10,245 nucleotides of DNA from Bacteroidales bacterium (lineage in GTDB: Bacteria > Bacteroidota > Bacteroidia > Bacteroidales > UBA932), in the NCBI GenBank assembly GCA_012513425.1, contig JAAZCF010000195.1:1-10245 (forward strand), in the 5' to 3' direction. Below, in pieces: positions 1 through 7,631 of the stretch. The translations under genes and the position numbers were made by a program. Within the stretch, counting starts at the first letter, position 1. The number at the start of each line of letters is the position of its first letter. The notes under the pieces were generated by a model. The model was not told the origin of the DNA. It made no database searches and saw only the letters and a program-made list of their open reading frames with translations.

Positions 1-93
1 CACCAGGCAGTGTTTTCCAGCCTGAGTCGCTTTCCATGCAAACATGGCTCCATAGAGACCGGAGCCAACTATCAAGTAATCATACTTTGTCAT
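1..93 (-). CDS. glf: UDP-galactopyranose mutase, N-terminal fragment (runs off the window)
   Basis: Only the first 31 codons are present; the gene continues beyond base 1. The residues visible begin MTKYDYLIVGSGLYGAMFAW, which is the characteristic start of Glf proteins: a beta strand followed by the dinucleotide-binding GxGxxG motif (G10, G12, G15) that holds FAD. Glf is a cytoplasmic flavoenzyme that converts UDP-galactopyranose to UDP-galactofuranose, the donor for Galf residues in surface polysaccharides. The ATG (93-91) overlaps the TGA stop of the upstream glycosyltransferase (92-90) in an ATGA arrangement, so the two are very likely translationally coupled and in one operon. I see no Shine-Dalgarno sequence. 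The identification rests on a short but highly diagnostic stretch; another FAD-dependent oxidoreductase is possible but much less likely given the glycosyltransferase and flippase upstream. Confidence 0.88.
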   Translation of the reverse strand, partial: MTKYDYLIVGSGLYGAMFAWKATQAGKHCLV

Positions 94-1004
94 GATTTTG
101 AATCTTTAGATAAAAGACCTTTAGTAACAGCTGCTCTGAATTTAATAATAGCTTTTGCTTTCGGTGATTTTCCTTGAATAGTATAACAAAACCACAATGC
201 CAAACTTCCGGCCCATTTAACACATTCAGAAAAATATCTCTTTATTCTTGCAATGTTATTCCCTTTCGTTCTTATTCGTTCGCTAATTCCAATACCTAAT
301 CCTGATTTACATAAAAATTCCAAAGTGGTTCTATTCACTGGAATATTATGAAATACATGTACAGATGGAAAATAATAAATTAGAAAACCTACGGATCGTA
401 TTCTATAAAACAAATCTTTTTCTTCTCCTGCTAATTGATTGTTTTTGCAGCGTCCAAGCTGAACATTAAACACTCCCACTTGTTTGATACAATCCTTCCT
501 AAATCCACAATTTGCCCCAATAGGAAAAGAATTACCTTCAAATAAACAAACATCCGGCCCTTTGTCTATTGCAGAGACCAGACTATACATTCGTTTATTC
601 ATCCAATATGGTTCTTCGCCATTTTCATATAATGGCGTGATTTTTCCACCAAAGGCACTACAATCAAGATACTGTTTTAGCATACTATCCAGATTTTGAA
701 GATAATCCTTGTCAACATAAGCATCGTCATCCAAAAAAACCAAAAAATCACCTTTTGCCTCGGCAATTGCTCTGTTTCTTGCATAAGACAATCCTTGTTG
801 AGTTTCAACAACATAAGAAAAATTAATGTCAGGATGTTCTATTTGAAATCGATGACATTCTGCTGAAGTATTATCAGTGCAATTATTATCAACTATGACC
901 AATTCATACTTGCCAAAATCAAATGCATTTGAGGCAATATGGTTCAATGTCTCAAAAATGTATTTATCGCGATTATATGTACATATTAGCAAGGAAAATT
1001 TCAT
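90..1004 (-). CDS. Family 2 (GT-A fold) glycosyltransferase, surface polysaccharide synthesis
   Basis: A 304-residue protein with the classic GT2 layout. The N-terminal nucleotide-binding strand and loop (LLICTYNR, residues 5-12) is followed by IVDNNCTDNT (37-46), the QGLSYARNR segment (70-78) typical of GT2 enzymes, and the metal- and nucleotide-sugar-binding DDD (92-94) in a FLDDD context. GEEKDLFYR (193-201) fits the position of the acceptor-side ED catalytic-base motif. A hydrophobic stretch at about 263-277 may associate with the membrane. It presumably transfers a sugar from an activated donor to a lipid-linked repeat unit on the cytoplasmic face; donor and linkage cannot be read from sequence. 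The start lies 2 bases after the flippase stop and the end overlaps the glf start by 4 bases, so the three genes form a tight operon. With glf next door, a galactofuranosyl or galactosyl transfer is possible but unproven. Confidence 0.9.
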   Translation of the reverse strand: MKFSLLICTYNRDKYIFETLNHIASNAFDFGKYELVIVDNNCTDNTSAECHRFQIEHPDINFSYVVETQQGLSYARNRAIAEAKGDFLVFLDDDAYVDKDYLQNLDSMLKQYLDCSAFGGKITPLYENGEEPYWMNKRMYSLVSAIDKGPDVCLFEGNSFPIGANCGFRKDCIKQVGVFNVQLGRCKNNQLAGEEKDLFYRIRSVGFLIYYFPSVHVFHNIPVNRTTLEFLCKSGLGIGISERIRTKGNNIARIKRYFSECVKWAGSLALWFCYTIQGKSPKAKAIIKFRAAVTKGLLSKDSKS

Positions 1005-1006
1005 AG

Positions 1007-2449
1007 CTACTTTTTAAAATTGTCCACTATAAATTTCTTAAATTCTTTATAGATTGTGCTGTCAAAAATTCGCAGGGCAGCAAAATAGAGCAAAACGGCA
1101 ATAATAATTTTAGCCACCATCAGCAAAGCAACATTTGATATAGGCTTGGTAAGGAAATAAGTCAAAACCATGACGAGGGCTGAAATAGCTCCATAAGGCA
1201 GCACATCCATCAGCAGCATCCTCAGTTTCATTCCAACCAAAGGACCCGCAACATAATGCCAGAGAAACACGATAAGGCAGTTACACAAAGACACAGCCAA
1301 TGCCATCGTATTGATGCCATATTTATACACACTAAAAGCAACAGTTATCTGCAAGGCAGCATTTATCAGAGTTATTATCAGATTGCGGCCCGAACCGCCA
1401 TGGGCAATATTGAGCTGAGCATAAATGTTAGTGACAGCTGCAGAAATGCAGTAGATAGCATAAAATTGAATAACAGGCACACTTGGCAGGAATTCATCAT
1501 TGATGAGAGTAATAAGCTGCGGAGCAATGAAAGCCAGACCCAACATAGCTGGGCAGACCATGCAGGCCGAAAGGCGGAGAAACTTGCGAAACATCAGCAG
1601 TTGACGACCCTTTTCACTTATTGTGCGAGCAAAAACCGGATGAGCAACACTATTGACTGTGCCGGAAATGACTCCTTGAATCATATTACTCCATTTTGTG
1701 CCTTGAGAATAGTAGCCAACTTCTTGCTTAGAATAATATCTACCAAGCACTACAGAGAAGATATTACTTTGAATTTGGCCCACAAAAGAGGCAATAACCA
1801 GCTTAAAGCTAAATCCAAACATATTCCATATAGGCTTGAAATTGATTTTAAAGCTTGGGTGCCAAGGAGTGAAAATGATGAGCAACACAGCGTGTACGAA
1901 AGAATAAAGCACTGTGTTAACTACCAAAGCCCAATATCCATAGCCTTTAATTGCCAAAATGACTGCAACAATGCCCGAAATAGATATATTGAGGAGATCA
2001 ATTCTGGCTTTTACCCTTATCATTAAAAATCGCGAAAGATATGCACTGTTGGAAATACCGAAGCTACTGAATACAAAGGACAAGAATAGGACTCTCGAGA
2101 TTTTCAAAAGCTCAGGATGACCATAGAAGCGGGCTATCATTGGGGCGCAAAACCACAAGATGATGTACATAGCTAGGCCCATAAGTATGTTAAACCAGAA
2201 GACCGCATTAAAATCTTCATGTTTGAATTCTTTGCGGTTGATAAGGGCTGAGGAGAAGCCGCCTTCCTGCAGTGTGCCGGCTATTCCTGTAAAAATGGCA
2301 AGCATTCCAACAAGACCGTAGTCTCCAGGGGTAAGTTGATTAAGCAACACCAAGCCTAGTAGTGCACTTATAACTTGCCTCGCACCGCTGCTAAAGCCCC
2401 CCCAAAAGAGGCCTTTAATGGTCATAGACTTTAGCTCTGATTGTGCCAT
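1007..2449 (-). CDS. Wzx-type polysaccharide flippase (MOP superfamily, WzxC-like)
   Basis: A 480-residue very hydrophobic protein with many predicted membrane helices (about 12-14). Its N-terminal region, with LTPGDYGLVGM (39-49), GGFSSALINRKE (63-74) and FNAVFWFN (80-87), matches the WzxC/Polysacc_synt_3 branch of the MOP exporters. Such proteins flip undecaprenyl-linked oligosaccharide units across the inner membrane for capsule, exopolysaccharide or O-antigen assembly. I chose the ATG at 2449-2447. A TTG nine codons upstream keeps the frame open, but it sits in the T tract of the preceding terminator and the added residues do not resemble the family N-terminus. The leader between terminator and ATG is only 25 bases, A/T-rich and without Shine-Dalgarno sequence. 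The downstream glycosyltransferase follows after 2 bases. The family is clear; the transported glycan is unknown, though the nearby glf suggests it contains galactofuranose. Confidence 0.9.
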   Translation of the reverse strand: MAQSELKSMTIKGLFWGGFSSGARQVISALLGLVLLNQLTPGDYGLVGMLAIFTGIAGTLQEGGFSSALINRKEFKHEDFNAVFWFNILMGLAMYIILWFCAPMIARFYGHPELLKISRVLFLSFVFSSFGISNSAYLSRFLMIRVKARIDLLNISISGIVAVILAIKGYGYWALVVNTVLYSFVHAVLLIIFTPWHPSFKINFKPIWNMFGFSFKLVIASFVGQIQSNIFSVVLGRYYSKQEVGYYSQGTKWSNMIQGVISGTVNSVAHPVFARTISEKGRQLLMFRKFLRLSACMVCPAMLGLAFIAPQLITLINDEFLPSVPVIQFYAIYCISAAVTNIYAQLNIAHGGSGRNLIITLINAALQITVAFSVYKYGINTMALAVSLCNCLIVFLWHYVAGPLVGMKLRMLLMDVLPYGAISALVMVLTYFLTKPISNVALLMVAKIIIAVLLYFAALRIFDSTIYKEFKKFIVDNFKK

Positions 2450-2474
2450 AACACAAAAATAACTAAAAATAACC

Positions 2475-2506
2475 AAAAAAAGAGCGACCCCAAAAAAGAG
2501 CCGCTC
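2475..2506 (-). terminator. Intrinsic (rho-independent) terminator after the BACON-repeat gene
   Basis: Read on the minus strand, bases 2506-2482 form a hairpin: five Watson-Crick pairs at the base (GAGCG with CGCTC), then five more pairs that include three G-T wobbles, closing a five-T loop. Seven consecutive T residues (2481-2475) follow at once. It lies 22 bases past the TAA stop of the 1690-residue protein and only 25 bases before the flippase ATG. It is therefore the natural end of the DUF3575-OmpA-BACON transcript and separates it from the polysaccharide genes. Confidence 0.88.
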
Positions 2507-2528
2507 AAATTTAGGTTATCGATGATTA

Positions 2529-5500
2529 TTAATCGTAATAAGGATGTGCACTTTGATAAACTGGGATAGTAATTGGAAACTCCTTACCAGAAATAGGATC
2601 GATACCAAATAGATCAATAGTAGCACTGCGACTATAATATGAATTCGAACCACAATTAAATATGATATGTCCTCCATTTTCATCATAAGTATGGCTTGAT
2701 TCGCCCAACCAACCTGCACTAGTTGAGACAATAACCTTTTGTTCATCAGAAGTCACATAATCAACCTGAAAACTTCCTCCATAATAAGGTAGGTACTGGG
2801 AGTTATCAGTGTGAATTAGGTGAAACCAATAGTCTTCTCCACCTTGGAATACTTTAAGAACAGCTGATTGAGTTGAACCATCACTGAGCGTAGCAATAAT
2901 GCTTAAGTAACCTTCTCTTGGAGCCGGAGCATTATTTTCAGAAAGATGTATATTATTACCAATAACAGTCATCCAATCAGTATTGGATATAATTGAAATA
3001 GTAGCCGATACATTTGCTGGTGTTACTGTATAAGGGATAGTGAAAGAGTGCTCTTGTTCGTCGAATATCATCAGTGATGTGCCAAGTCCGAATTCGCTTT
3101 CAGTAGGCAATTGAAAGACTGTTAATTTGAGAACCTTTACAACATCATTTATTGTATACGTGAAGGTAATAACACCTTGACGAACTTGGCCAGTAGTATT
3201 ATCTTCAGTAATATCAAACGATAAGGTTTGGTCATTATATGTAATACCCTGAATCCAATCAACATTAGCATTATATTGTTCATCGCCGTTAATCGTGTCT
3301 ACTCCATACATCATAACCGTAATATCATCTTTTGCTTCATAATTGCTAATTATGTCATCTTGGTAGAAACCTACATTCAAAACATCAGCGTCTTGAATTA
3401 CTTTCACTACTTTACGTTCTGTGCGGCCGGACGCGAATGTAGCACTAAACACAACTGAAGCCTCTCTGGCTGCGAAGCTGGTATTAGGTTCAGCAGTGAA
3501 AACATAAATGTTCTCATCGACCCCTGATTGATTTACACCAAGCCATGCAACATTTGTTGTATGTGTGAAATTTGCACCAATTGCATTATGATAAATAGCA
3601 ACACCTTCATCACCACCATCGGCTGTGAAATGAACTTCATCTTCAATTACATCAAGGTAATATTCAGTAGGAGATTGAACGAGAGTAACCTTTTGAGTCA
3701 GAAGCTCACCATTTGGAGCGGTAATGCTAAGTGTAACATCTTCAAATCTGGTTTGTTCACTTGTATTGGCAGTATAGGTGACAGTTATTATTCCCGAGTT
3801 ATTTGTAACAGTAGCCCAATTATTATTAGTAGAATGACTGATATCTGTTGAGTCCATATCGCTAGACAATTGAAAATCGATATTTTGAGTATCTAGAGCA
3901 TTTGTGAATACATAAGCCTCATGATCAACTCGGAAGTATGATATGTTTGACTCTTGACGGATAGTAATAACCTTAGTGATTATCTTACCCTTAGTGTCAT
4001 TTGTTTGCAAAGTAATGAAAGCTTCGCGTGGTTCACCTGTTTCATTTGGTGACACTGTAACCTTAAATATATCTACCTCTGGCTCAACTACACACCAAAG
4101 GCTGCTACTAGTAACATTAATTGGCGTATTTGCATTCACTATAAAGTTGAATATCTCTCCCTGCCAACTTACATTGTACTCATTTACGAATACATCAAGA
4201 ATGTTCTCAGTAGGAGACTGACGAACAACGACCTTTTGAGTAAGGAGTTCACCATTTGGAGTTTCTATTTTGAAAGTAGCTGTTGCTTCGCGTGGCTGGT
4301 CAGTTGTATTCTCTTCATAAGTTAATATCAATGAATCAACGATAGGCTCAACTCCCAACCAATCGGCATTTGTTGATGATATAATATCAACTACTTCCAA
4401 GTCTGTTGACAATGAAAAACCTACTCCAACTTCACCTTCAGCTTTTGTCACTGCAAATGCTTCATGATCAAGCTCAAAGTATGCTAAATTTGACTCTTGA
4501 CGGATAGTAATAATTTTTGTGAGCTTCTCACCTTTTTCGGAAGTCGTCTTGAGAGTTACAATGGCATTACGAGCAAAACCACTGGTATTTTCAGCAACAA
4601 TGATGTCAAAATACTGTTGACCTTCGGTGTATGTTGGAATAGTGCACCAATTAATATTGCTTGAAGAAATTGTCAACTCAGTATTTGTATAAATCGGTAA
4701 TGAGAATTCCTCGCCTTGCCAATTAACAATATATTCATCGACATAAATATCAAGAACATTTACTGTAGGAGCTTGAGCTACCATTATCGTTTTAACAACA
4801 GGCTCTTTTCCGGCAGGTACTGCAGTTATCTGAATTGTTGCAAAGCGAGGTTCAGCTGTGGTATTTTCAGAAACGTTTATTGTACCTGTTTTCGCAACAT
4901 CATCAATATCGATTTCACACCATTTCTCATTTGAACTAGCATCTACAGAAATGATGTCTCCGACAGCTATGTATTCAAATATAACAGCAGTTTGAGCATC
5001 GGTGGCATTTTTGTCAAATGCAAAAGACTTCTGAGGTACTATGAAGTAAAAGTCATTAGCAAGCTGTGTGACGGCTACATTCTCTATGATTCTCTCGCCA
5101 TTGATTGAGCTTGAAATTACAGAAATCACAGCTGAACGGTCTTTACCGGTTGTATTTGCTGAAACATTTACTGTCACAACATCATCTTCTTCGTTGGATA
5201 CTTCATCGAAAGTAACCCAAGATTTGTCGGATTGTATCGTCCATTCTGTTCTTGTTACAACGGTAAATTCAAAGCTCTGTGCGGCAGCAGTTACGATTTG
5301 GCTGCCAGGAGTTACCATCAAAGCATTTTCAATAGATGGTTGGATAACTTTGATTTTCTTGCTGAGAACTTCACCCTTACCTGAAGACACATAGATTACT
5401 ACTTCAGCTTCGCGGCCTTGAGCAGTTTCATTTCTACCTGCACTAATTCTTAAATAACGTGTATCATTATCCACTTCGCACCAATCCGAACTACTCTTGA

Positions 5501-7601
5501 AAGAAATTTCTGCATTTGTGATGACAGGGATAAAATATTCTTCGCCATAAGGGGAAAGAACAACCTCGTCAGTCAATACATCAAGGAAGTTTACTGTTGG
5601 CGATTGGAGAACCTTGACTTCGTCAGTTACCAACTGGCCTTTAAGATTTTCCATTGTGAATACTATTGTAGCTTCACGAGCTTTTGCAGTAGCATTTTCG
5701 TTGATTCTGAACTGAGCCATGCAATCTTTGATAAAGTCAAGAACTATCCAATCAGAATTAATCTTCACGCTTGGAACCAATGTTGAGTCAGAAACATTAT
5801 AATGTACATAAAGAGTTGACCAACTCTTATCAAAGTAGTAAGTTTCAACAGGAACATCAAAGTAGAATTCATCAGGACTTTGAGTAACAACTACTTTGCA
5901 AACAACTCTCTTGGAATTTTCAGGACCGGTTGCGAAAGTGATAACACCTTTACGCTCGCTGCCTGTAGTGTTTTCAGTAACATTAGCTGTTACCATAGCA
6001 TCTCCCTTTCCTGAAGTCGCGCTCAAAGTAATCCAAGCGCAATCTGTAGCGGCTTTCCATGTACCGGTTGTGATAACATCCATAACAAAGCTTTGAACCG
6101 GAGCCAAGAATGACTGCTCAGAAGGAGAAACAGCTAATGCGGCTTCTTCTGAATATTGAGTGATTGCTACTGTCTTAGAAATAGGATCACCCTTTTCAGA
6201 AGTAGTATTGATTGTTACAAAACCTTGACGAAGCTCAGCAGTTTCATTCTTATCAATAGTGACAACTACGTCTGATTCTTCAATGGCAACATTAATCCAA
6301 CTTACATTTGTGCGTGTTGCAACATCAGTGTTGGTATAAATAGGTATGCGTATTTTTTCTCCGGCAAAGCTAACTGCCAATTCTTTTACCAATACATCAA
6401 GGCAATTGATTGTAGGGCTCTGTGCTATGCGAACATAGCGAGAAATAGGTGTGCCGAGAGCAGCCTTTGCAGTTATTACAAGGCCAATTTCACGGGCTGT
6501 GCCAGTGATGTTTTCATTGATTGTAACCTCAACTTTATCTTCTCCAATTGCCGCTACTTTTGCCCAAGAAGCGCCACTAGAAGCAATAACTTTTATGTCA
6601 CTACCACCTACAATGAATGGAATAGAAATAGACTGAGCTTCTTTGTCTAAAGCATAGTCAGCAACCGGCACCTCAAGGAAAAACTCTTCACCTACCTGAG
6701 TAATGACAACTTCGCGAATAACGCGGTTCTCATTTTCAGCACCGGTATATATAGAGATAGTGGCTGTACGCTCGCCACCTGTCACATTCTCTTCAACAGA
6801 AACAGGGATATTAAAGTCACCTGAGCCAGAAGCTTTATTAAGGGTACCCCAATCACTGTCCGTTGTAGCTTTCCAAGTGCCATTTGTAACTACAGAAACA
6901 ATAAATTCGCCGCCGGCAGCAGTGAATGTTTTGTCCGCAGGAGTTACAACCAAGTCAGCATTGCTTGCACTTTGGTACACTTTGATTTCTTTAAGAGCGA
7001 TAACGCCATTAGACTCAGTAATGATAGAAACTATAGCCGTTCTGTCTACGCCTGAGTTGTTTTCTGATACATTTATTTCGAATGCTCCAAGCCCAGTGCC
7101 ATTATCTTTGGAAACGGTGCACCAAGATGAAGATGAAGTCACATTCCACTCGTTGTTACAAGCTACAGTGATCCCCTTTGAATCAGCATTTTTTGTGAAA
7201 TTAACCGCCTCTTCTGATATTGTCAGGATTGTGCCTTTAGATGACTGACGGAGCAACAATGTTACTGCGCAATTTTCGCTTTTGACAGAAATTTCAGCAG
7301 AACGCTCATTTGGAGTTTGGTTGGACTCAACCAAAACTTCGAATTGACCTTTATTGTAACCACCCACATTGGCTACTTTCACCCAACTTGCGGTGGTTGA
7401 AGCTGTCCATGTTTCATTACTCTTGACATCAACAGAAAATTTGGTTGTTTCGCTATTGATAACCACAACCTCTTCGTTAAGAATCAAGAAAGGCATGTCA
7501 GGTTCATTACAACTTGACAAAAGTCCTGTCGTAACTAGAGTACAAAGCACTACGACTGGCAGTAAAACTCCAGAGAGTAGTTTTTTGAATACTTTGATCA
7601 T
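2529..7601 (-). CDS. Giant lipoprotein of about 18 tandem BACON-like domains
   Basis: A 1690-residue exported protein. Residues 1-30 form a lipoprotein signal (basic MIKVFKK, hydrophobic core, lipobox LSSC with C31 as the lipidated residue). The next residues, NEPD, are acidic, as in Bacteroidetes surface-export signals. The rest consists of 18 consecutive Ig-like modules of 83-97 residues. Each has an invariant Trp in a (S/D/N/A)xW context (W73, 160, 251, 346, 435, 523, 618, 707, 795, 894, 985, 1081, 1169, 1262, 1353, 1449, 1543, 1631), an Asn-(N)-T/S-x3-R turn, and a closing strand ending in Gln (Q119 to Q1683). This is the BACON signature. BACON domains are proposed to bind carbohydrate or mucin and usually occur singly on secreted enzymes; no enzyme domain or C-terminal sorting domain is seen here. 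It is the last gene of a cluster with an OmpA/TPR lipoprotein and a DUF3575 barrel, 30 bases after its neighbour. A surface adhesin or long spacer fibre is my inference. Confidence 0.9.
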   Translation of the reverse strand: MIKVFKKLLSGVLLPVVVLCTLVTTGLLSSCNEPDMPFLILNEEVVVINSETTKFSVDVKSNETWTASTTASWVKVANVGGYNKGQFEVLVESNQTPNERSAEISVKSENCAVTLLLRQSSKGTILTISEEAVNFTKNADSKGITVACNNEWNVTSSSSWCTVSKDNGTGLGAFEINVSENNSGVDRTAIVSIITESNGVIALKEIKVYQSASNADLVVTPADKTFTAAGGEFIVSVVTNGTWKATTDSDWGTLNKASGSGDFNIPVSVEENVTGGERTATISIYTGAENENRVIREVVITQVGEEFFLEVPVADYALDKEAQSISIPFIVGGSDIKVIASSGASWAKVAAIGEDKVEVTINENITGTAREIGLVITAKAALGTPISRYVRIAQSPTINCLDVLVKELAVSFAGEKIRIPIYTNTDVATRTNVSWINVAIEESDVVVTIDKNETAELRQGFVTINTTSEKGDPISKTVAITQYSEEAALAVSPSEQSFLAPVQSFVMDVITTGTWKAATDCAWITLSATSGKGDAMVTANVTENTTGSERKGVITFATGPENSKRVVCKVVVTQSPDEFYFDVPVETYYFDKSWSTLYVHYNVSDSTLVPSVKINSDWIVLDFIKDCMAQFRINENATAKAREATIVFTMENLKGQLVTDEVKVLQSPTVNFLDVLTDEVVLSPYGEEYFIPVITNAEISFKSSSDWCEVDNDTRYLRISAGRNETAQGREAEVVIYVSSGKGEVLSKKIKVIQPSIENALMVTPGSQIVTAAAQSFEFTVVTRTEWTIQSDKSWVTFDEVSNEEDDVVTVNVSANTTGKDRSAVISVISSSINGERIIENVAVTQLANDFYFIVPQKSFAFDKNATDAQTAVIFEYIAVGDIISVDASSNEKWCEIDIDDVAKTGTINVSENTTAEPRFATIQITAVPAGKEPVVKTIMVAQAPTVNVLDIYVDEYIVNWQGEEFSLPIYTNTELTISSSNINWCTIPTYTEGQQYFDIIVAENTSGFARNAIVTLKTTSEKGEKLTKIITIRQESNLAYFELDHEAFAVTKAEGEVGVGFSLSTDLEVVDIISSTNADWLGVEPIVDSLILTYEENTTDQPREATATFKIETPNGELLTQKVVVRQSPTENILDVFVNEYNVSWQGEIFNFIVNANTPINVTSSSLWCVVEPEVDIFKVTVSPNETGEPREAFITLQTNDTKGKIITKVITIRQESNISYFRVDHEAYVFTNALDTQNIDFQLSSDMDSTDISHSTNNNWATVTNNSGIITVTYTANTSEQTRFEDVTLSITAPNGELLTQKVTLVQSPTEYYLDVIEDEVHFTADGGDEGVAIYHNAIGANFTHTTNVAWLGVNQSGVDENIYVFTAEPNTSFAAREASVVFSATFASGRTERKVVKVIQDADVLNVGFYQDDIISNYEAKDDITVMMYGVDTINGDEQYNANVDWIQGITYNDQTLSFDITEDNTTGQVRQGVITFTYTINDVVKVLKLTVFQLPTESEFGLGTSLMIFDEQEHSFTIPYTVTPANVSATISIISNTDWMTVIGNNIHLSENNAPAPREGYLSIIATLSDGSTQSAVLKVFQGGEDYWFHLIHTDNSQYLPYYGGSFQVDYVTSDEQKVIVSTSAGWLGESSHTYDENGGHIIFNCGSNSYYSRSATIDLFGIDPISGKEFPITIPVYQSAHPYYD
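3390..4493 (-). repeat. Two copies of a B-C domain doublet, 543 bp apart
   Basis: Domains 12-13 and 14-15 repeat as a pair. RQESN followed by YF-x-(L/V)-DHEA recurs at residues 1034 and 1215, and PNGELLTQKV at 1115 and 1296, each 181 residues apart. Similarity is still visible in DNA: an 18-base identical run (tttgactcttgacggata on the plus strand) starts at both 3946 and 4489, and related runs near 3664 and 4207 have the same 543-base offset. This is probably the youngest duplication in the gene. Confidence 0.78.
4494..6956 (-). repeat. Higher-order repeat: three copies of an A-B-C domain triplet
   Basis: Domains 3-11 (residues about 216-1036) are three copies of a three-domain unit: about 6956-6153, 6143-5337 and 5327-4494. 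Type A starts L-x-V-(T/S)-P (P221, P493, P765). Type B starts F-(F/Y)-(L/F)-x-VP and has a DK (P312, P584, P856). Type C starts LD(V/I) after a Q-(S/A)-PT linker (Q394, Q666, Q943). Both A and B markers are exactly 272 residues (816 bp) apart in both steps, which shows duplication of a whole triplet instead of one domain at a time. Confidence 0.8.
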
Positions 7602-7631
7602 ATTATGTTATTGTTTAGATTATTATTATTG

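Larger units (their letters stand above)
2553..7490 (-). repeat. 18 tandem BACON-like protein repeats (about 270 bp each)
   Basis: Domain ends, marked by the conserved Gln of the last strand, fall at residues 119, 210, 302, 394, 482, 574, 666, 754, 846, 943, 1035, 1128, 1216, 1309, 1403, 1497, 1586 and 1683, so the spacing is 88-97 residues. The tryptophan and the Asn...Arg turn are present in all 18 copies. Similarity is mainly at protein level; most copies have diverged in DNA sequence, so the array is old rather than a recent expansion. Confidence 0.88.

Noticed and set aside
1256..2026. A 256-codon open frame on the plus strand inside the flippase gene
   Set aside because: It is fully antisense to a clearly recognised Wzx flippase, its translation shows no signal, domain or family resemblance, and no ribosome binding site stands out.
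2447..2476. Longer flippase form starting at TTG 2476-2474
   Set aside because: The start lies in the terminator T tract; the extra nine residues do not fit the family N-terminus, and ATG at 2449 does.
2529..2760. Type IX secretion C-terminal sorting domain at the end of the giant protein
   Set aside because: The C-terminus is a normal last BACON-like module ending VYQSAHPYYD; I see no CTD motif, and the N-terminal lipobox explains localisation.
6703..7248. A 181-codon plus-strand frame opposite the BACON array, with several similar ones at 3528-3851, 5068-5394 and 5896-6096
   Set aside because: They recur at the same place in different BACON modules and are the antisense shadow of repeated codons (Thr/Val/Ser rich), not independent genes.
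2529..7601. BACON array as part of a phage or a polysaccharide-utilisation locus
   Set aside because: BACON domains occur in crAss-like phages and in PUL enzymes, but there are no phage structural genes, SusC/SusD genes or hydrolases here, and the protein has a lipoprotein signal with envelope-type neighbours.
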